Positions 21,267-31,881 of a stretch of 64,000 bases of DNA are shown here, piece by piece. Positions within the stretch are counted from its first letter, which is position 1. Every line of letters starts with the position of its first letter. This stretch comes from Exserohilum rostratum (taxonomy: Eukaryota > Ascomycota > Dothideomycetes > Pleosporales > Pleosporaceae). The notes under the pieces are model-generated. The model had not been told where the DNA came from. It worked only from the letters and a program-made list of their open reading frames with translations, and did not search any database. The stretch is taken from the NCBI GenBank assembly GCA_026367775.1, contig CP111162.1:434001-498000 (forward strand), written 5' to 3'. The position numbers and the translations under genes are program-made.

Positions 21267-22392
21267 CTTGGATCAACGAGTCGATGACAAAATAGCTTCG
21301 TTGTAGTACTCTTTGAAAGCTTGGAGGCGGGTAGCGGACTTGAAGACTGAAGGTGTAAAGGTGGACAGCAGGTTGCGGAGGATACATAAAGACAGAATCG
21401 AAAGTGAAGGATACTAACTAAGATAAGCCAAGACTTGGTTCTGCCTAGTTTATACACCGCGGTTTTTGCAAGTGAGGGAGAGGTGAGAGTAAAGGAAAGA
21501 TTACTAAAATATTATGTATCAAGATGTGAAGGTAAACCTATCATCCCTATAACTGAAGATATGCATTGTAGCTGCACACCATTGAGTGAGTTAAGTCTCA
21601 AAGAATAACGTGCCATGCTCATTACGGGATGCAGATACTTTGGTGTACAACAAATCTCACGTGACAGGCTTCAGTGCTAGTACATATATATCAAACAACT
21701 ATCCCACTCAGATGAAAAAAACCCCCCCCCCAAAAAAGACTATTACACCAAATCTCAGCACTAATGCATCGCCATCACTGCCCTTGCCTACTACCTACCG
21801 ATTGCAGCCCTTAGCATATTCCCTGTTTCCCCCATGCGGTGCTACCCTATCGCACGTGCTCGCAATCTCGATACACTCACCGATCAATGCCAGTATACAG
21901 CAGCAGGGAATAATACCAAAGCAACACGTCATACAGGAAACAGCACGCGACAAGGTGCATATAGGGAAAAAGAAAAGAAAGGAAGGAAGGAAGAGGGACA
22001 ACACAGACTGCATGAGAAGATATCAGACACTTGTACGTAGGTGTAGCAGAGAAAGGCCATGATGAATGGACCAGTCACAAAGATAGTTATTTCTGTTTGT
22101 GTGTTTGTGTTTTTGTGTGAGTGGCCACAAAAAAAGAGCAATTAAAAAGTGATAAATCGTGATCTCATTAGCCCGAGCACTTCGCGCCAGATCCGTTTGA
22201 ACACCCTCCTTCTCCAAGTACCCCGCCATCCATCCATCCGTCCGTCAGTCCATCCGTGATCACACACACACACACTCCGAGAGAGAGACAAAAGTCAGAT
22301 ATAGTCCCATCGACTAATGTTCAAATGCAAATTTCCTCCGTTTCAATGATGATACATGCATGTTCCTCTTTTTGTGTTCGTTATACAAAGAT
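21267..22392. other. Intergenic region with simple repeats
   Basis: AT-rich, with a poly-C run (~21720-21730), a CATC/CGTC-rich stretch and a (CA)n run just before the 3' end of the next minus-strand gene. No gene is supported. Confidence 0.5.
22261..22275. repeat. (CA)n microsatellite
   Basis: About seven perfect CA units, preceded by imperfect CCATCCGT units. Confidence 0.8.
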
Positions 22393-23075
22393 TTAAGCCC
22401 TGGTGGAACCACGCTTGGGACCCATGATGTCGTCCATAAAGTCATTGATAATCTGCTTGACCATGCTCTCGCCTTTTTGGTGGGTGGCAGAGAACTTGTT
22501 GGCGAGACCCTGGTAGCTGAATTGGTTGCTGTCGGGGGTCTCGGACATGGCCGAGGGAGAGTGGATATGTGAGCCCTCGGCTGAGACGGTGTAGATGGTG
22601 GGCATCATTGGGACCTGCGTGAGCTTCATGTTAGCGAATTCGTTTTTGATTGTTTTTGGAAAGAAACACATACCACGCCCTCGCTCTCGGCAGAGTGGCC
22701 CTGGACGTCAGCCCACGGCAGGATGGGGACCCGCATGCCGAGCGGCGCACTCCTTGTCTGGGGGTCAAAGTCGGGAATGTAGGCAAAGTCGAGGGTGCTC
22801 GAGTCGCCGACGGACTTTCTGCTCCTCGACGTGTTGAAACGACGGACACTGCTGCCCGTCTCGGCCTGCTCGGCCACGGGGGTGGCTTGCTCGCCAGAAA
22901 GGCGGATGGGACCACGAGGGCGATTTGAGACGTAGGGCTTGTCGGTTGTAAGGAGAGACGAAGATGATGTCGGGCCAGTCATGGACAAATGGCGGACGGT
23001 CAGACGGGGACCGAGAAGGCGGGGACCCGCAGCAAGAGCGCTGAGGGCGCGAATGCTAGGTTTTGATGCGGCCAT
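22393..23075 (-). CDS. Predicted mitochondrial protein, function unknown
   Basis: Two exons on the minus strand: 23075-22674 and 22614-22393; 59-nt intron (GTATGT...CACGCAG); 207 aa. The N-terminus (MAASKPSIRALSALAAGPRL) is rich in Arg, Ser and Ala, lacks acidic residues and continues with RLTVRHLS. It looks like a mitochondrial presequence. The middle carries a Ser-rich linker and a short ordered-looking stretch (TLDFAYIPDFDPQ, then MRVPILPW). The exon join gives SEGVVPMMPTIYTVSAEGSH. The C-terminus has an amphipathic helix (GESMVKQIINDFMDDIMG). No transmembrane helix is evident. No family is recognised; targeting is inferred from composition only. Confidence 0.75.
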
Positions 23076-24627
23076 TGTAGAATGTGAAATGTGATTGTTT
23101 GTTTGGTGTGTTTAGGGTAATGGACAATTGCTGCGCAATTGAGAGCAGAGCAAGTTGAGGGGTGTGGAAGAAGAGGGAAGAGACGAGCGAGTAGTGCTTG
23201 ATATGGCGCGCGCGAGATAGATAAGCTTTGGGGAATAACAAACGTCAGCAAGTCGGGTGTTGCCGGGTATTGCAGATAGTGGAAGTATTGATTGAGAGAC
23301 GATGAGGAATAGCAAGCTGAGCAAGCAAGCTTCGCGGCGATGAGGGGAAGCTGTGCCCTTTAACCCGGGTCAGCCTCACGCGCAGTAGCCTCCAAGTGTC
23401 AGAAGAGCTTGGCCCCGCCACGGTTCTGGAAGCGCTCACGTTTGTAGAGCGGTCAGTGTGCTGTCCGACGACTCAGTGGCCGCGCCCCTCTCTCCCCTTT
23501 GGCAATACGCTGTTTACTTCATAACGAGTGGACTGGTCGGGGATGCAGCAGCGGACTCCGATGCGTGCAGCGTATGAGCTGCAGCTTGGATGGAGCTTGG
23601 AGACGAGCCAAGCCGGACTTGGCTTAGCGGGCCTCCCGAGCCAATGGGCGGGCCCCACTGCAGTCAGCCCAGTACAGTCTCCCCGCACTTTTGGTCGCAA
23701 CCGACGCGCGCTTTGGAGGGAACCATCGCACCTCGCCCCTCAACACGGCGCCCGCCGCCGCGATGCCGCATCAAAATGAAACTGTTTGGTTCGCATCTCT
23801 GGCACAGCGCCACCAGCCCATCTGCGACGCCGTCTCTGTTGCAGACGCAGAAGCAGCGCGCCAAAATGTCGGTGTAGAGACCTTGCGCCGCCGCGCAGTT
23901 GGCAGGGGGGATCGCCATAGGCCTAGCGATGTCGGCTCCTTCCCGCAACCATGCACAGCGTGCGACTTTGGCTATGTGATCGGCTCTCCACTCAGCGTGC
24001 ACACCAGCCCATCTGCAGTCCTTTTGGCGCACAAATGAGGCGTGCGATACAACCCGTCGCAATCCAGCCTATCGTCTTTTTTCCCCCCGACGTCAACATA
24101 CACGTCGGCGCTTCTGTCGGTGCATTCGCTGCCCTGGGTCTGCTGATGACGAAGCCATGATAGCCTCGTGCATAGGTGGGTGTCGTCGTATGCTGTTGGG
24201 TGCTGTGAGCATTAGTGCTTCCTGCCGACTGTTGGGCGGCGCGATGGCGATGCATCTGGGCTCCACGAGGGGGGGCGAGGGCGGCGAGCGAATGGTCCAA
24301 CTTCGGGAGCACCACCTTGGACACTGGTTGCACAGACGACTGTGTTCCCCCGTCGGTCCTCGTCGACCACACTCGACCATTCCCACTCGCAAGGAATGCC
24401 AAACAAAGTAAAGTGAGGCTTGGGGCGTGCCAATGCCAGTGCCATGAATAGACTGGCCCACTGCTCGCCCTGACTAACAACTCGCCTTGCCCCACCACGG
24501 TGCCTGACGGCTACTCCCACCCCGCTCTCCATAACTAAGGTCAATCAAATAAGGTGAATAATATCACAATTTCAAAATTTGTCATCAATACTAGATTGAT
24601 CTCATGAGCAATCCTGATTGATGAGTC
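23076..24627. other. Intergenic region upstream of tRNA-Pro
   Basis: GC-rich with overlapping short open frames on both strands between 23470 and 24540 and no recognisable product. An AT-rich ~85 bp stretch immediately precedes the tRNA. Confidence 0.5.
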
Positions 24628-24730
24628 GGCCTGATGGTCTAGTGGTATGATTGTCGCTTCGGGTTGCTTTACCTGGATACAGAGTATCTGTTACTGTGAC
24701 AGGCCCCGGGTTCGAATCCCGGTCAGGCCC
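24628..24730 (+). tRNA. tRNA-Pro (CGG) with a 31-nt intron
   Basis: The 7-bp acceptor stem is perfect (GGCCTGA at 24628-24634, TCAGGCC at 24723-24729) with a C discriminator. The D arm TGGTCTAGTGGTATGA and T arm CCGGGTTCGAATCCCGG are typical. The anticodon stem is GTCGC/GTGAC with one G-U pair. The loop TTCGGG...T gives anticodon CGG at 24660-24662. The intron, 24664-24694, lies one base 3' of the anticodon, the canonical eukaryotic position; its exact edges could shift by a base or two. Confidence 0.93.
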
Positions 24731-25662
24731 ACTGCTTTTTTGCCCTTTTTTGTTGCATGAGGAGAAGAAGGATTGCATCTTTTTGGTCGTGTCCGCTTTT
24801 TAGGCTGCCGCGGAAAGGTGGGTTGGGTGGGGTGAGCGTGGTACCATTGTTGCTGCAGTTGGCATCACGCACGGCGGGTCTGCTGTACACAAAAAGGAAC
24901 CAAGTTGCATCTGCCCGCTTTGGCCCAGTTGAGCCGCCGCTGCATGTACTAGATAACACAGATAATGCAAGAGGACCCTGGCTGCATTCGGTTGAGCCGC
25001 TTTTGATTTCTTCCGTCGTCACGCAAGACAAAAGTGGAATCCGACTTGTATGCAATTGAGCCGTTTCCACATTTGTACATGACCGCACACGACAGCTCCG
25101 TGCCATGCTCATGCCACCCCGATATCAATTGACGAGACCCGATGACTAACCAAGTTATGCTTAGTTGTATTTAGAATTCAAAATGTAAATAATCCCAGAC
25201 TGCCTCATTCTACAATATGAGTCACTGTGAGTCATGGCCTCAAGTATCAAATTCCACATTCAAATACATCACAGCCAAGAACACTGCATTGCCCCTATTT
25301 TTATGGTTGCATTCGTGTATATGGTATCTGCTGTTCTCTAACGCAAGCAACGCCGTCACATCATTCTCCCGTGAAACTCCCTGAACGTGTTCAAAACCCA
25401 GTTCCCAAGGGGGTATAAACTTGCACTCCCTGCTTTCGTGCAATCACGCAATGAAAGTGGTATATATGTCAACCGAAACGAGAGAAGAAGGAAAAAAAAT
25501 TCGTGGAAAACGACAGAAAGCGTAGCAGCTGATGCCCCAGTTGCTACAGCGGAGAAAACCAAATCAGGTCATGGGGCGCGTGAGAGAAGTCGTGAAATGG
25601 TCCCGATTCCGAGAAGTGCCAACCCCCCGAGAGACGGACAGTGAAACAGGTCCGACTACACA
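24731..25662. other. Intergenic region between tRNA-Pro and CRZ1
   Basis: Begins with T-rich sequence that would serve as the pol III terminator of the tRNA (TTTTTT at ~24735-24740). The rest is the CRZ1 3' region. No gene is supported. Confidence 0.5.
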
Positions 25663-27866
25663 TCATCGGCCGTCGTACGAGTCGCTCACCCATCCATTGT
25701 TGTTGCCCGCATACATAGCCTGCTGGTTGCCCTGTTGGTACTCGTTTTCTTCTTCGTAGAACTCGCCCCCGCTAGAGGCATCAAAACTACTGCGCCCGCT
25801 AATGTCGCCGTCCTCGTCAGGTGGTCCCGCAGGAAGCTGGTCCCACTGGATACCAGCGAGGGCGGGGTATTGAGCCAGGAGAGCGGCCGGCAGGAATTGT
25901 TGCGGTGCTTGCATGCTGCCCGCCTGAGGGAACGGCTCAAAGCCTGGCTGGCCAGGCACCATATTGTTGAAGTTCTGGGCGTGCATCGGCGCAAACATGC
26001 CATTGCCATTATTCATCTGCTGGTTCTGGCCATTCCACTCTCCCTTTTCGCGTGCCTCTTCCTCCAACAAGGGCCGAATGCATACACGGCCAGCTTCGGA
26101 TCGGAAGTGTCGGCCCAGGGCGTCAGCGCGGGCAAAACGCCTGCCACAACCCCAGCTGCTGCCATCCTTGAGATTGCCACGACATACAAACTTTTTCTCG
26201 CCAGAGTGCAGCCCCTCGTGGCGCTTCCGGTCGTGCTGACGTGCAAAGGCTTTGCCGCAGACGCTGCAGACAAAGGGGCGCTCATCCGTGTGCGTTCGCA
26301 GATGCGATCGGAGGTTGTATGCGCGTGTAAAGCGCTTTGGGCAAAGCGTGCACTGAAAGGTCGCAGGGTGCTTCTGTGTACGCTTAGGATTGGAGCCGTC
26401 GGCAGGCGCAGGCCTTGTGGGGTCCGCAAGGTCCAAGATGTAGTCGCGATTGGGCATACTGGATGTCGACGAGCGGCGAGACGATTTGCCAGAGGGTGAA
26501 GGGGATCGAGACTTTGCAGCGTTGGGAGATAGTGATCGATGCACATCCAGTCCAGGAGTTGAGGCGCGTGAGCTGACACTACTAAAGGGATCAGACTTTG
26601 CTCGAGTTCTGTTCCGGCTGCGGGCTGTCTGACTGTTAGCATGGGTTATCAAGTGTGCTCAGAATGCTTACATCGGTCTGGGGGACTTAGTGCGTCCAAC
26701 TGATGCTCCGGCTTTGGCGGCTCAAAGCTGGCCTGTCGCGAGGGCGGTGCGAAGTCAATGTTGATTTCCGGTGGTGACATGGCATCAGCTTGGCCAAACT
26801 CTGGCATGGGCTGGTTCAAGGATGGGAACGGCTCCGAGTTCTGGCCGGAGTAGCCATTTACACCTTGAGGCGCATACGGGTTCATGCTCTGGCTGAGGCC
26901 AAACGTCTCCGGCTGGAACTGGGGCAGGAGTTGCTGGTTCTGTGGCAGCAGACGGGGCGAAATGTGAGGGCTGTTGCTCGCACTGATGTGCGCATTGCTG
27001 TTGTTGAGGTTGAACCGGTCAAACCCTGGAACAGGGTCCTGGAACAGCTGAGGGTCGTGTTGCGCGTGGAGAAGCGGCGATGGCTGGTCATTGTCGAAGC
27101 TGTCGTGCTGGTGCAGATATGGCGAGTTGTGCGCTGACGATGCGACATCTGAATAGCCGGCGTCACTACCCCCCCTTGACCTGGGTCCGCCAAAGCTGGC
27201 ACCTGCCATCTGTCCCCACTCTGACGTCTGTCCATAGGCCGCGCTGGGGTCTAGCGACGCGTTTCGCGAATGTCCTGGCTTGCGGTACTGGCCTGAAGCC
27301 ATGTTGGGCGAGGCATGTGGGCTCGGGGTTTGGTGGTTGTTGTTCATGTTGGGCAGGAGATGAGGGGGGGTCGGCGCATTGTGCGGTGTAGCTGCCATCT
27401 GCTGCATGAGATCCGACGGGTTGACCGACTGGTTCTGCGATTGTGTGTCGAGTATATGGGGGTCAAGTGTCTGGCCGAGGTAGGGGTCGTTGGCCTGGAA
27501 GAAGCTGTTGAAGTCGGGGTTGGTCGTGTTGGTGAGGTCGAGTGCGTCAGGCGAGATGTTGTTGCTGCCTTGGGGGCCAAATTGTGGAGTATTGTGCTGC
27601 GAAATATTCTGCGAGGCGTGCAAGAAACCCGGGTCGGAGAAGGTGACCTGCTGCGGGAACTGTTGGCCTTGAGTCGTCGTGAGGAACTGCGAGTTGTTCA
27701 ACCCCGCGCTTGTGACGGCGTACGAGGAAGGGTCCTGGCTGGCGTCGAAGCCCAAAGCGGCGCCGTGCTGTTGCTGGAAATGGGCCTGTGGGCTCGGCGA
27801 GGGAGAGTGGCCTTTATGCGCATGATGGCCAGCTGAGGGGGAGCGCCCACGCTGCTGGGCGTCCAT
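25663..27866 (-). CDS. crzA: Calcineurin-responsive C2H2 transcription factor CRZ1 / CrzA
   Basis: Two exons on the minus strand: 27866-26672 and 26624-25663; 48-nt intron (GTAAGC...CAGACAG); 718 aa. Frame requires the third of three clustered AG sites, giving LSPPDRSRSRNRTRAKS. Two canonical C2H2 fingers lie at about residues 488-510 (CTLCPKRFTRAYNLRSHLRT) and 516-538 (CSVCGKAFARQHDRKRH). A third atypical finger follows (CRGNLKDGSSWGCGRRFAR). This finger set is characteristic of Crz1. The N-terminal 400 residues are Gln/Asn/Ser/Pro-rich. PEINID at residues 366-371 matches the PxIxIT-type calcineurin docking site in position and pattern. A serine-rich region (SRSPSPSGKSSRRSSTSS) before the fingers is a plausible calcineurin-controlled phosphorylation zone. 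Crz1 moves to the nucleus on Ca2+ signalling and drives wall and ion-homeostasis genes. The ATG at 27866 follows a possible acceptor (TGTTAG), so a spliced 5' leader is possible. Confidence 0.92.
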
Positions 27867-29790
27867 GATGTAGTAGGTATTCGCGTGTCCTAACAATAGG
27901 TGGAATGTGGAGGAGTGAGCCCTGGAGGCCGCGCTTGGACCCGCGTGGAGAGAGACGAAAACACCAAGAGACAGGCACGCACGCTGAATGGCTCGCGATA
28001 TCCAGGAACGCGCAATGTCCTCTCTTGACTGGCTTGACAGCTGGGGCTGGTGAGTGTGAAGGAGGCGCAGTGTTGTCGTCGGTGACAGACACAGCCCACC
28101 TCACGACGAACAGTCGCTCGAAGCGGTCTAGCCCGCTATTATTAGCCCCGCGATGGGAAATCCCACTGCTGACCGTCCTGGTGAGTTTCTGTTTCAGTCG
28201 CGGAGGACGTGAAACCTTGACCCAGGAGATGCGTTATGCGTTGTCGCGCTCGTCGCCCGTCACCGAGTGGGGCAGCGTGGAGAAAGATAGTCGTAGTGGT
28301 GGGAGTGATGGTAGTAGTTGTAGTTGTAGTTGTAGCAGCAGCAGCAGCAGTAGTAGTGTGTAGCAATACGAGCAACGTGAGAGCGCGTGTATGGCAAAAA
28401 CGCGCCCGGAAGGAGGTGAGCGTTATCGGCAACAATGCTCAGTTGCCCTAAGTTGACCTGTACCGTGAAACGTGACTTTGGGAAAATTCACAGTGCGATC
28501 TGCCCACACACAGCCCCCAGCCTTATACAATTCGGCTGCCTGCCTAGAAGACAAACGTAAATTTCGGCTGGCGACTCGCTTGGCGAGTAGTCTTGTTGTC
28601 TGTGCAAGGGCTTTCACGTGGTGCATTACTTGGAAGAAGCCCAGCATATCGACGAGGTTGTGAGGAATGTACACGTACTTGTCCAAGTAGTAATTCACCG
28701 AGGACAAGGTGTGCTATTATTATCGCTGCAGGGCAATCTGATGCACAAAGTTTGCCTGATGCGGTATAAGGGCTTCAGGTGTATGCGGGGACAGAGAAGT
28801 CAGCCTTGAGCGAGTATGCCTCGCGACGTGTGTCCAAGCGAGGCAGTGCACGAAGAATAACTGGTGGGCCCCGACGAGTTACTTGGATTCTCGCAACGGC
28901 TCGCCCAACGGTCTGCGCCGACGAGTAGCGCCCGCCGTGAAATTGCATCGACTGCTTTGCACGTGCTATTGGGTGCCGACGAGGTGATGCCGAAGCCTTT
29001 TGATGACGGCTCGGCGACACTGACCACTTTGCAATGTCCAGAGCTGAGCGGCGGGATTCCGCGCTTGTACGTAGTTGAATGCTAGTAGAAGACTTAGTCC
29101 GGTCGCCGTCTGACGTGTAATTACCCGTAATTGGGCGTTGGTCGGCCTAGGCTCGCCAAGCCTGTCCAAGGTTCCAGTCTCTCCGTCTACTAGGAAACTC
29201 GCGGATGCTGCCCCTCAACATTACTACTAGCACTGCATACGAGCATTCTGGCTCGTTTCAGATGTTCGACCTATCAGAAGGCTGATGATGCAGATACGCT
29301 ACGTACAAGTCTTATCTTTGCGATAACAATGTAACGCCTATCGTCATGAAGGAAAAGAGAGTAATAGAGAGATGTTCATTGGCGCATATTTGGAGAGGTT
29401 ACTCATGGATCTTCGAATACCATGGTTTTTTGCGATGGACGAACTTCAAGTACTGGAAAATTGCACTCTGGAGTACTCAGGGGGTGATAGTACCATGGTA
29501 AGGGAAAGTACTGCACAAGTATAACATTATCATCTTTCGGACAGCCATGCTCTTCAAATATTCACCTAGGGTTCGAAAAACGATTGGAATATCCGTATCG
29601 CAAAGTCTACTTAGAACGAAGTACATGAAGTGAGTGTATTGCGACGCTAGGTCGCCGCTTAGTCATACACTCATCTGCCTGCCTACCTACATCCTGCTCG
29701 GTCAACAACTTGCACTTGCTCTTGCAGTGTGGCAGCCATACGAAAACCCTCCGCCTCTACGGGCTCGTCTCACCACATCTGCATATCAAA
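27867..29790. other. CRZ1 upstream region and gene-poor stretch
   Basis: Holds the CRZ1 leader and promoter. It includes a GTA/GCA trinucleotide stretch at ~28311-28358, then ordinary sequence with short overlapping open frames and no recognisable gene. Confidence 0.5.
28311..28358. repeat. Imperfect GTA/GTT/GCA trinucleotide repeat
   Basis: Runs of GTAGTA, TTGTAG units, then five GCA/CAG units and TAGTAG. It lies about 450 bp upstream of the CRZ1 start codon. Confidence 0.75.
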
Positions 29791-30471
29791 ATGGTCGCGG
29801 GAACACGAGCTCTACTCCTTACTCCTTGTGGCAGAGACTACATCCGCCTTGTGAACCCAGCCATGGTAGCCCAGGAAGCCATTGACTTCTTAGCAAGACC
29901 TTTCCGGAAGATGTTTGCTTCCTCAAATCAATGTACCCTAGACTTTCCCCTGGAAATCATGCTAACAATCGCAACACATCTCGACGACTGCGCCCTGGCT
30001 TCTCTTGCGTTGACCTGCCGCAATCTCCACAGTCTCTGGGATTCACGCACTCTCTCCCTGCAACCTGCCTCAAAAGAAAAGCTACTGCTCTTGCTCGAAA
30101 AAGATATCACATTTCTCTACTACTGCCACTACTGTACAAAGCTGCATCGCTGGCACACCCGCTGGACTAGATCCATCGTTCCGTACTATGAGGAGCGTTT
30201 ACCATGTAAGCGGAGCCTAGAAAATCACATCTTTGTTGGAGCCACCTGTCACATCCCATACCACCATGCGCGCCTGATTATGAACCGACATTTGTACGGC
30301 CCCAAACACGGCTTGCCTCTTCACATGCTCAACGAACGAGACCGATCATACGAGTATCGGCGGGAAATCAAGTACTCGAAATCCCAGCATGCACGCATCT
30401 TCAATAACCAACTTTTGGTTCTGACGACCATATCTATGAGGCACCGGCGAGGCGACGCAGAGGAACTCTGA
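29791..30471 (+). CDS. F-box protein, apparently truncated by an in-frame stop
   Basis: From the ATG at 29791 the frame codes 226 aa and ends at TGA (30469-30471). The F-box is clear at about residues 49-85: TLDFPLEIMLTIATHLDD, then ALASLALTCRNLHSLW. Downstream is a cysteine/histidine segment (YYCHYCTKLHRWHTRW) of the type found in large F-box families of filamentous ascomycetes. F-box proteins recruit substrates to SCF ubiquitin ligases through Skp1. The same frame stays open for 130 more codons after the TGA, with a further CSSC pair. The stop therefore looks like a late nonsense mutation, a sequencing error or, less likely, readthrough. An alternative ATG lies at 29863. Confidence 0.65.
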   Translation: MVAGTRALLLTPCGRDYIRLVNPAMVAQEAIDFLARPFRKMFASSNQCTLDFPLEIMLTIATHLDDCALASLALTCRNLHSLWDSRTLSLQPASKEKLLLLLEKDITFLYYCHYCTKLHRWHTRWTRSIVPYYEERLPCKRSLENHIFVGATCHIPYHHARLIMNRHLYGPKHGLPLHMLNERDRSYEYRREIKYSKSQHARIFNNQLLVLTTISMRHRRGDAEEL

Positions 30472-30864
30472 TGCTACATTGATGATTTAGGGCAAGAAGT
30501 CTGTAGACATCTCGCTATAAATCGCGGATGTCCTACTTTCGTTCCCGTGCAGCTTGCCCCGCTGGAAAAGAAAGGAAACGCCCCAGGCCAGTTTCTGGCC
30601 GGTGGCCCTGCATTTGGGTCCTGCAGCTCTTGCCCGACAGACTACAGCGTCCAAATACACTGGCAGGGTGCAAGGAAGGGATACCATATTGAGATTTTGA
30701 TCTATCGCGGGTTGGGTGATTGTCGCTCACCATTCAGTTGGCAGTGGCGTACTATGACAACTCTTAATCCGGGTAAAGGACTTAGATTTGAGTATTTACA
30801 ATATCATAGACCTGGTAGTATCAGAGAGCAATGGAATGCGGCTGGTGGTATTATGACCTCCTGA
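30472..30864 (+). pseudogene. Downstream in-frame remainder of the F-box gene
   Basis: The frame of the preceding F-box gene continues directly after TGA with CYIDDLGQEVCRHLAINRG and later GSCSSCPTDYSVQIHW, to a second TGA at 30862-30864. The sequence looks protein-coding (aromatic and Cys content, no frameshift) and gives a combined size of ~357 codons. I see no splice pair with good consensus that would remove the stop. The stop codon is one C-to-T change from CGA, the type of change made by repeat-induced point mutation or ordinary deamination, but one base proves neither. Confidence 0.55.
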
Positions 30865-31881
30865 AGATGAGTGTGCAAGCTGAACCTTTGCTGTTTCCTA
30901 TTTCGTAGTTTCCTGTGTTGGAGCTTAATTGCACCTGCCTCCTAAATCCTCTACACTTTTCGATTCCCATCAGGCTGAACACTGTTCAGCGCCATCTTTA
31001 CTTTCCTCTTCCTCTTCCTCTTCTACATTCTCATCGAGTTTATGCAAGACCAACCTTCAGATACTAGAGTTCAATGGCCTCGTAAAGAGGGCAATGAAGC
31101 CAAAACAAGCATCATGTAAATATTTTTTTTTCTCTTCAAACCCATTTCTGTTCTCCCACTTTGCATAATATAACAATTTCTCTAATTAGTTAACCTTAAT
31201 TCCACTTGTTTTGCATAATCTATCAAGAAAGGTTTAAATAAGGAAAGTAATTAGGTGACTATACCCCTTTTTAAGTTGCATAATCCGAGTAAATTAGCTA
31301 GCTATTTACGGTGCACATAGTACTACCAGGTCTTCTTTTCTTCCCTTGAAAGCAGTGATTTTAAAGAAATATCGCCCCCCCGCCGTTGGCGAGCAAAAAA
31401 AAAAAATAAAGTGTCGCGGCACTTTGCGGAAAGCTTCGCTGAAAGCCAAGTCTGAGTAATAAACAACGCCGTGGTGATTCTCTCTTTCTCTCTCTCTTTC
31501 TAAGTTCACCAGGGTCAGGGGGGTCCTGGCCCTGTCACTCTCGTATGAGATCAACAACCATGCCAAGCTGAAACACACGCAAAAACCCAAAACAAAAACT
31601 CTAAAATACGAGAACGGGTACGGGTGCAGACGCCCGCGTCTCAGAGTCCTACATTGAACGGAAAATAACGGCCGGCGATCCCGCGCGGCATGCAACGGAA
31701 TAACCACGGAAACTCAAACACGTTTCGTCAAATGCAGCAGGTGCAAGTGCAAAGTTCATCATCATCATCATCATCTTTCTTTCATGCGGTTGTTGTGCCA
31801 TGGGTATCCTACATAAGTAACAATGCTTTGAACAAGAAGAAATGGGACACCGTCGTTGGCGCTCGTGGTATGCATACATAT
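30865..31881. other. AT-rich intergenic region
   Basis: 3' flank of the F-box gene and of palA. At 31130-31310 it is AT-rich with three GCATAAT copies (31163, 31213, 31278). There is a TCTCTTTCTC-rich stretch near 31480 and an ATC repeat near 31760. No gene is supported. Confidence 0.5.
31756..31775. repeat. (TCA)n microsatellite
   Basis: About six to seven perfect TCA/ATC units just downstream of the palA stop codon. Confidence 0.8.

Noticed and set aside
8552..23075. Secondary-metabolite or effector cluster
   Set aside because: No polyketide, peptide synthetase, terpene or P450 genes are present; genes here are housekeeping or unknown.
25735..26499. 254-codon plus-strand open frame antisense to CRZ1 zinc fingers
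   Set aside because: A shadow of the finger-coding strand with no recognisable motif.
28142..28451. Threonine- or valine-repeat open frames near 28.3 kb
   Set aside because: Produced by translating the GTA/GCA trinucleotide repeat; not a gene.
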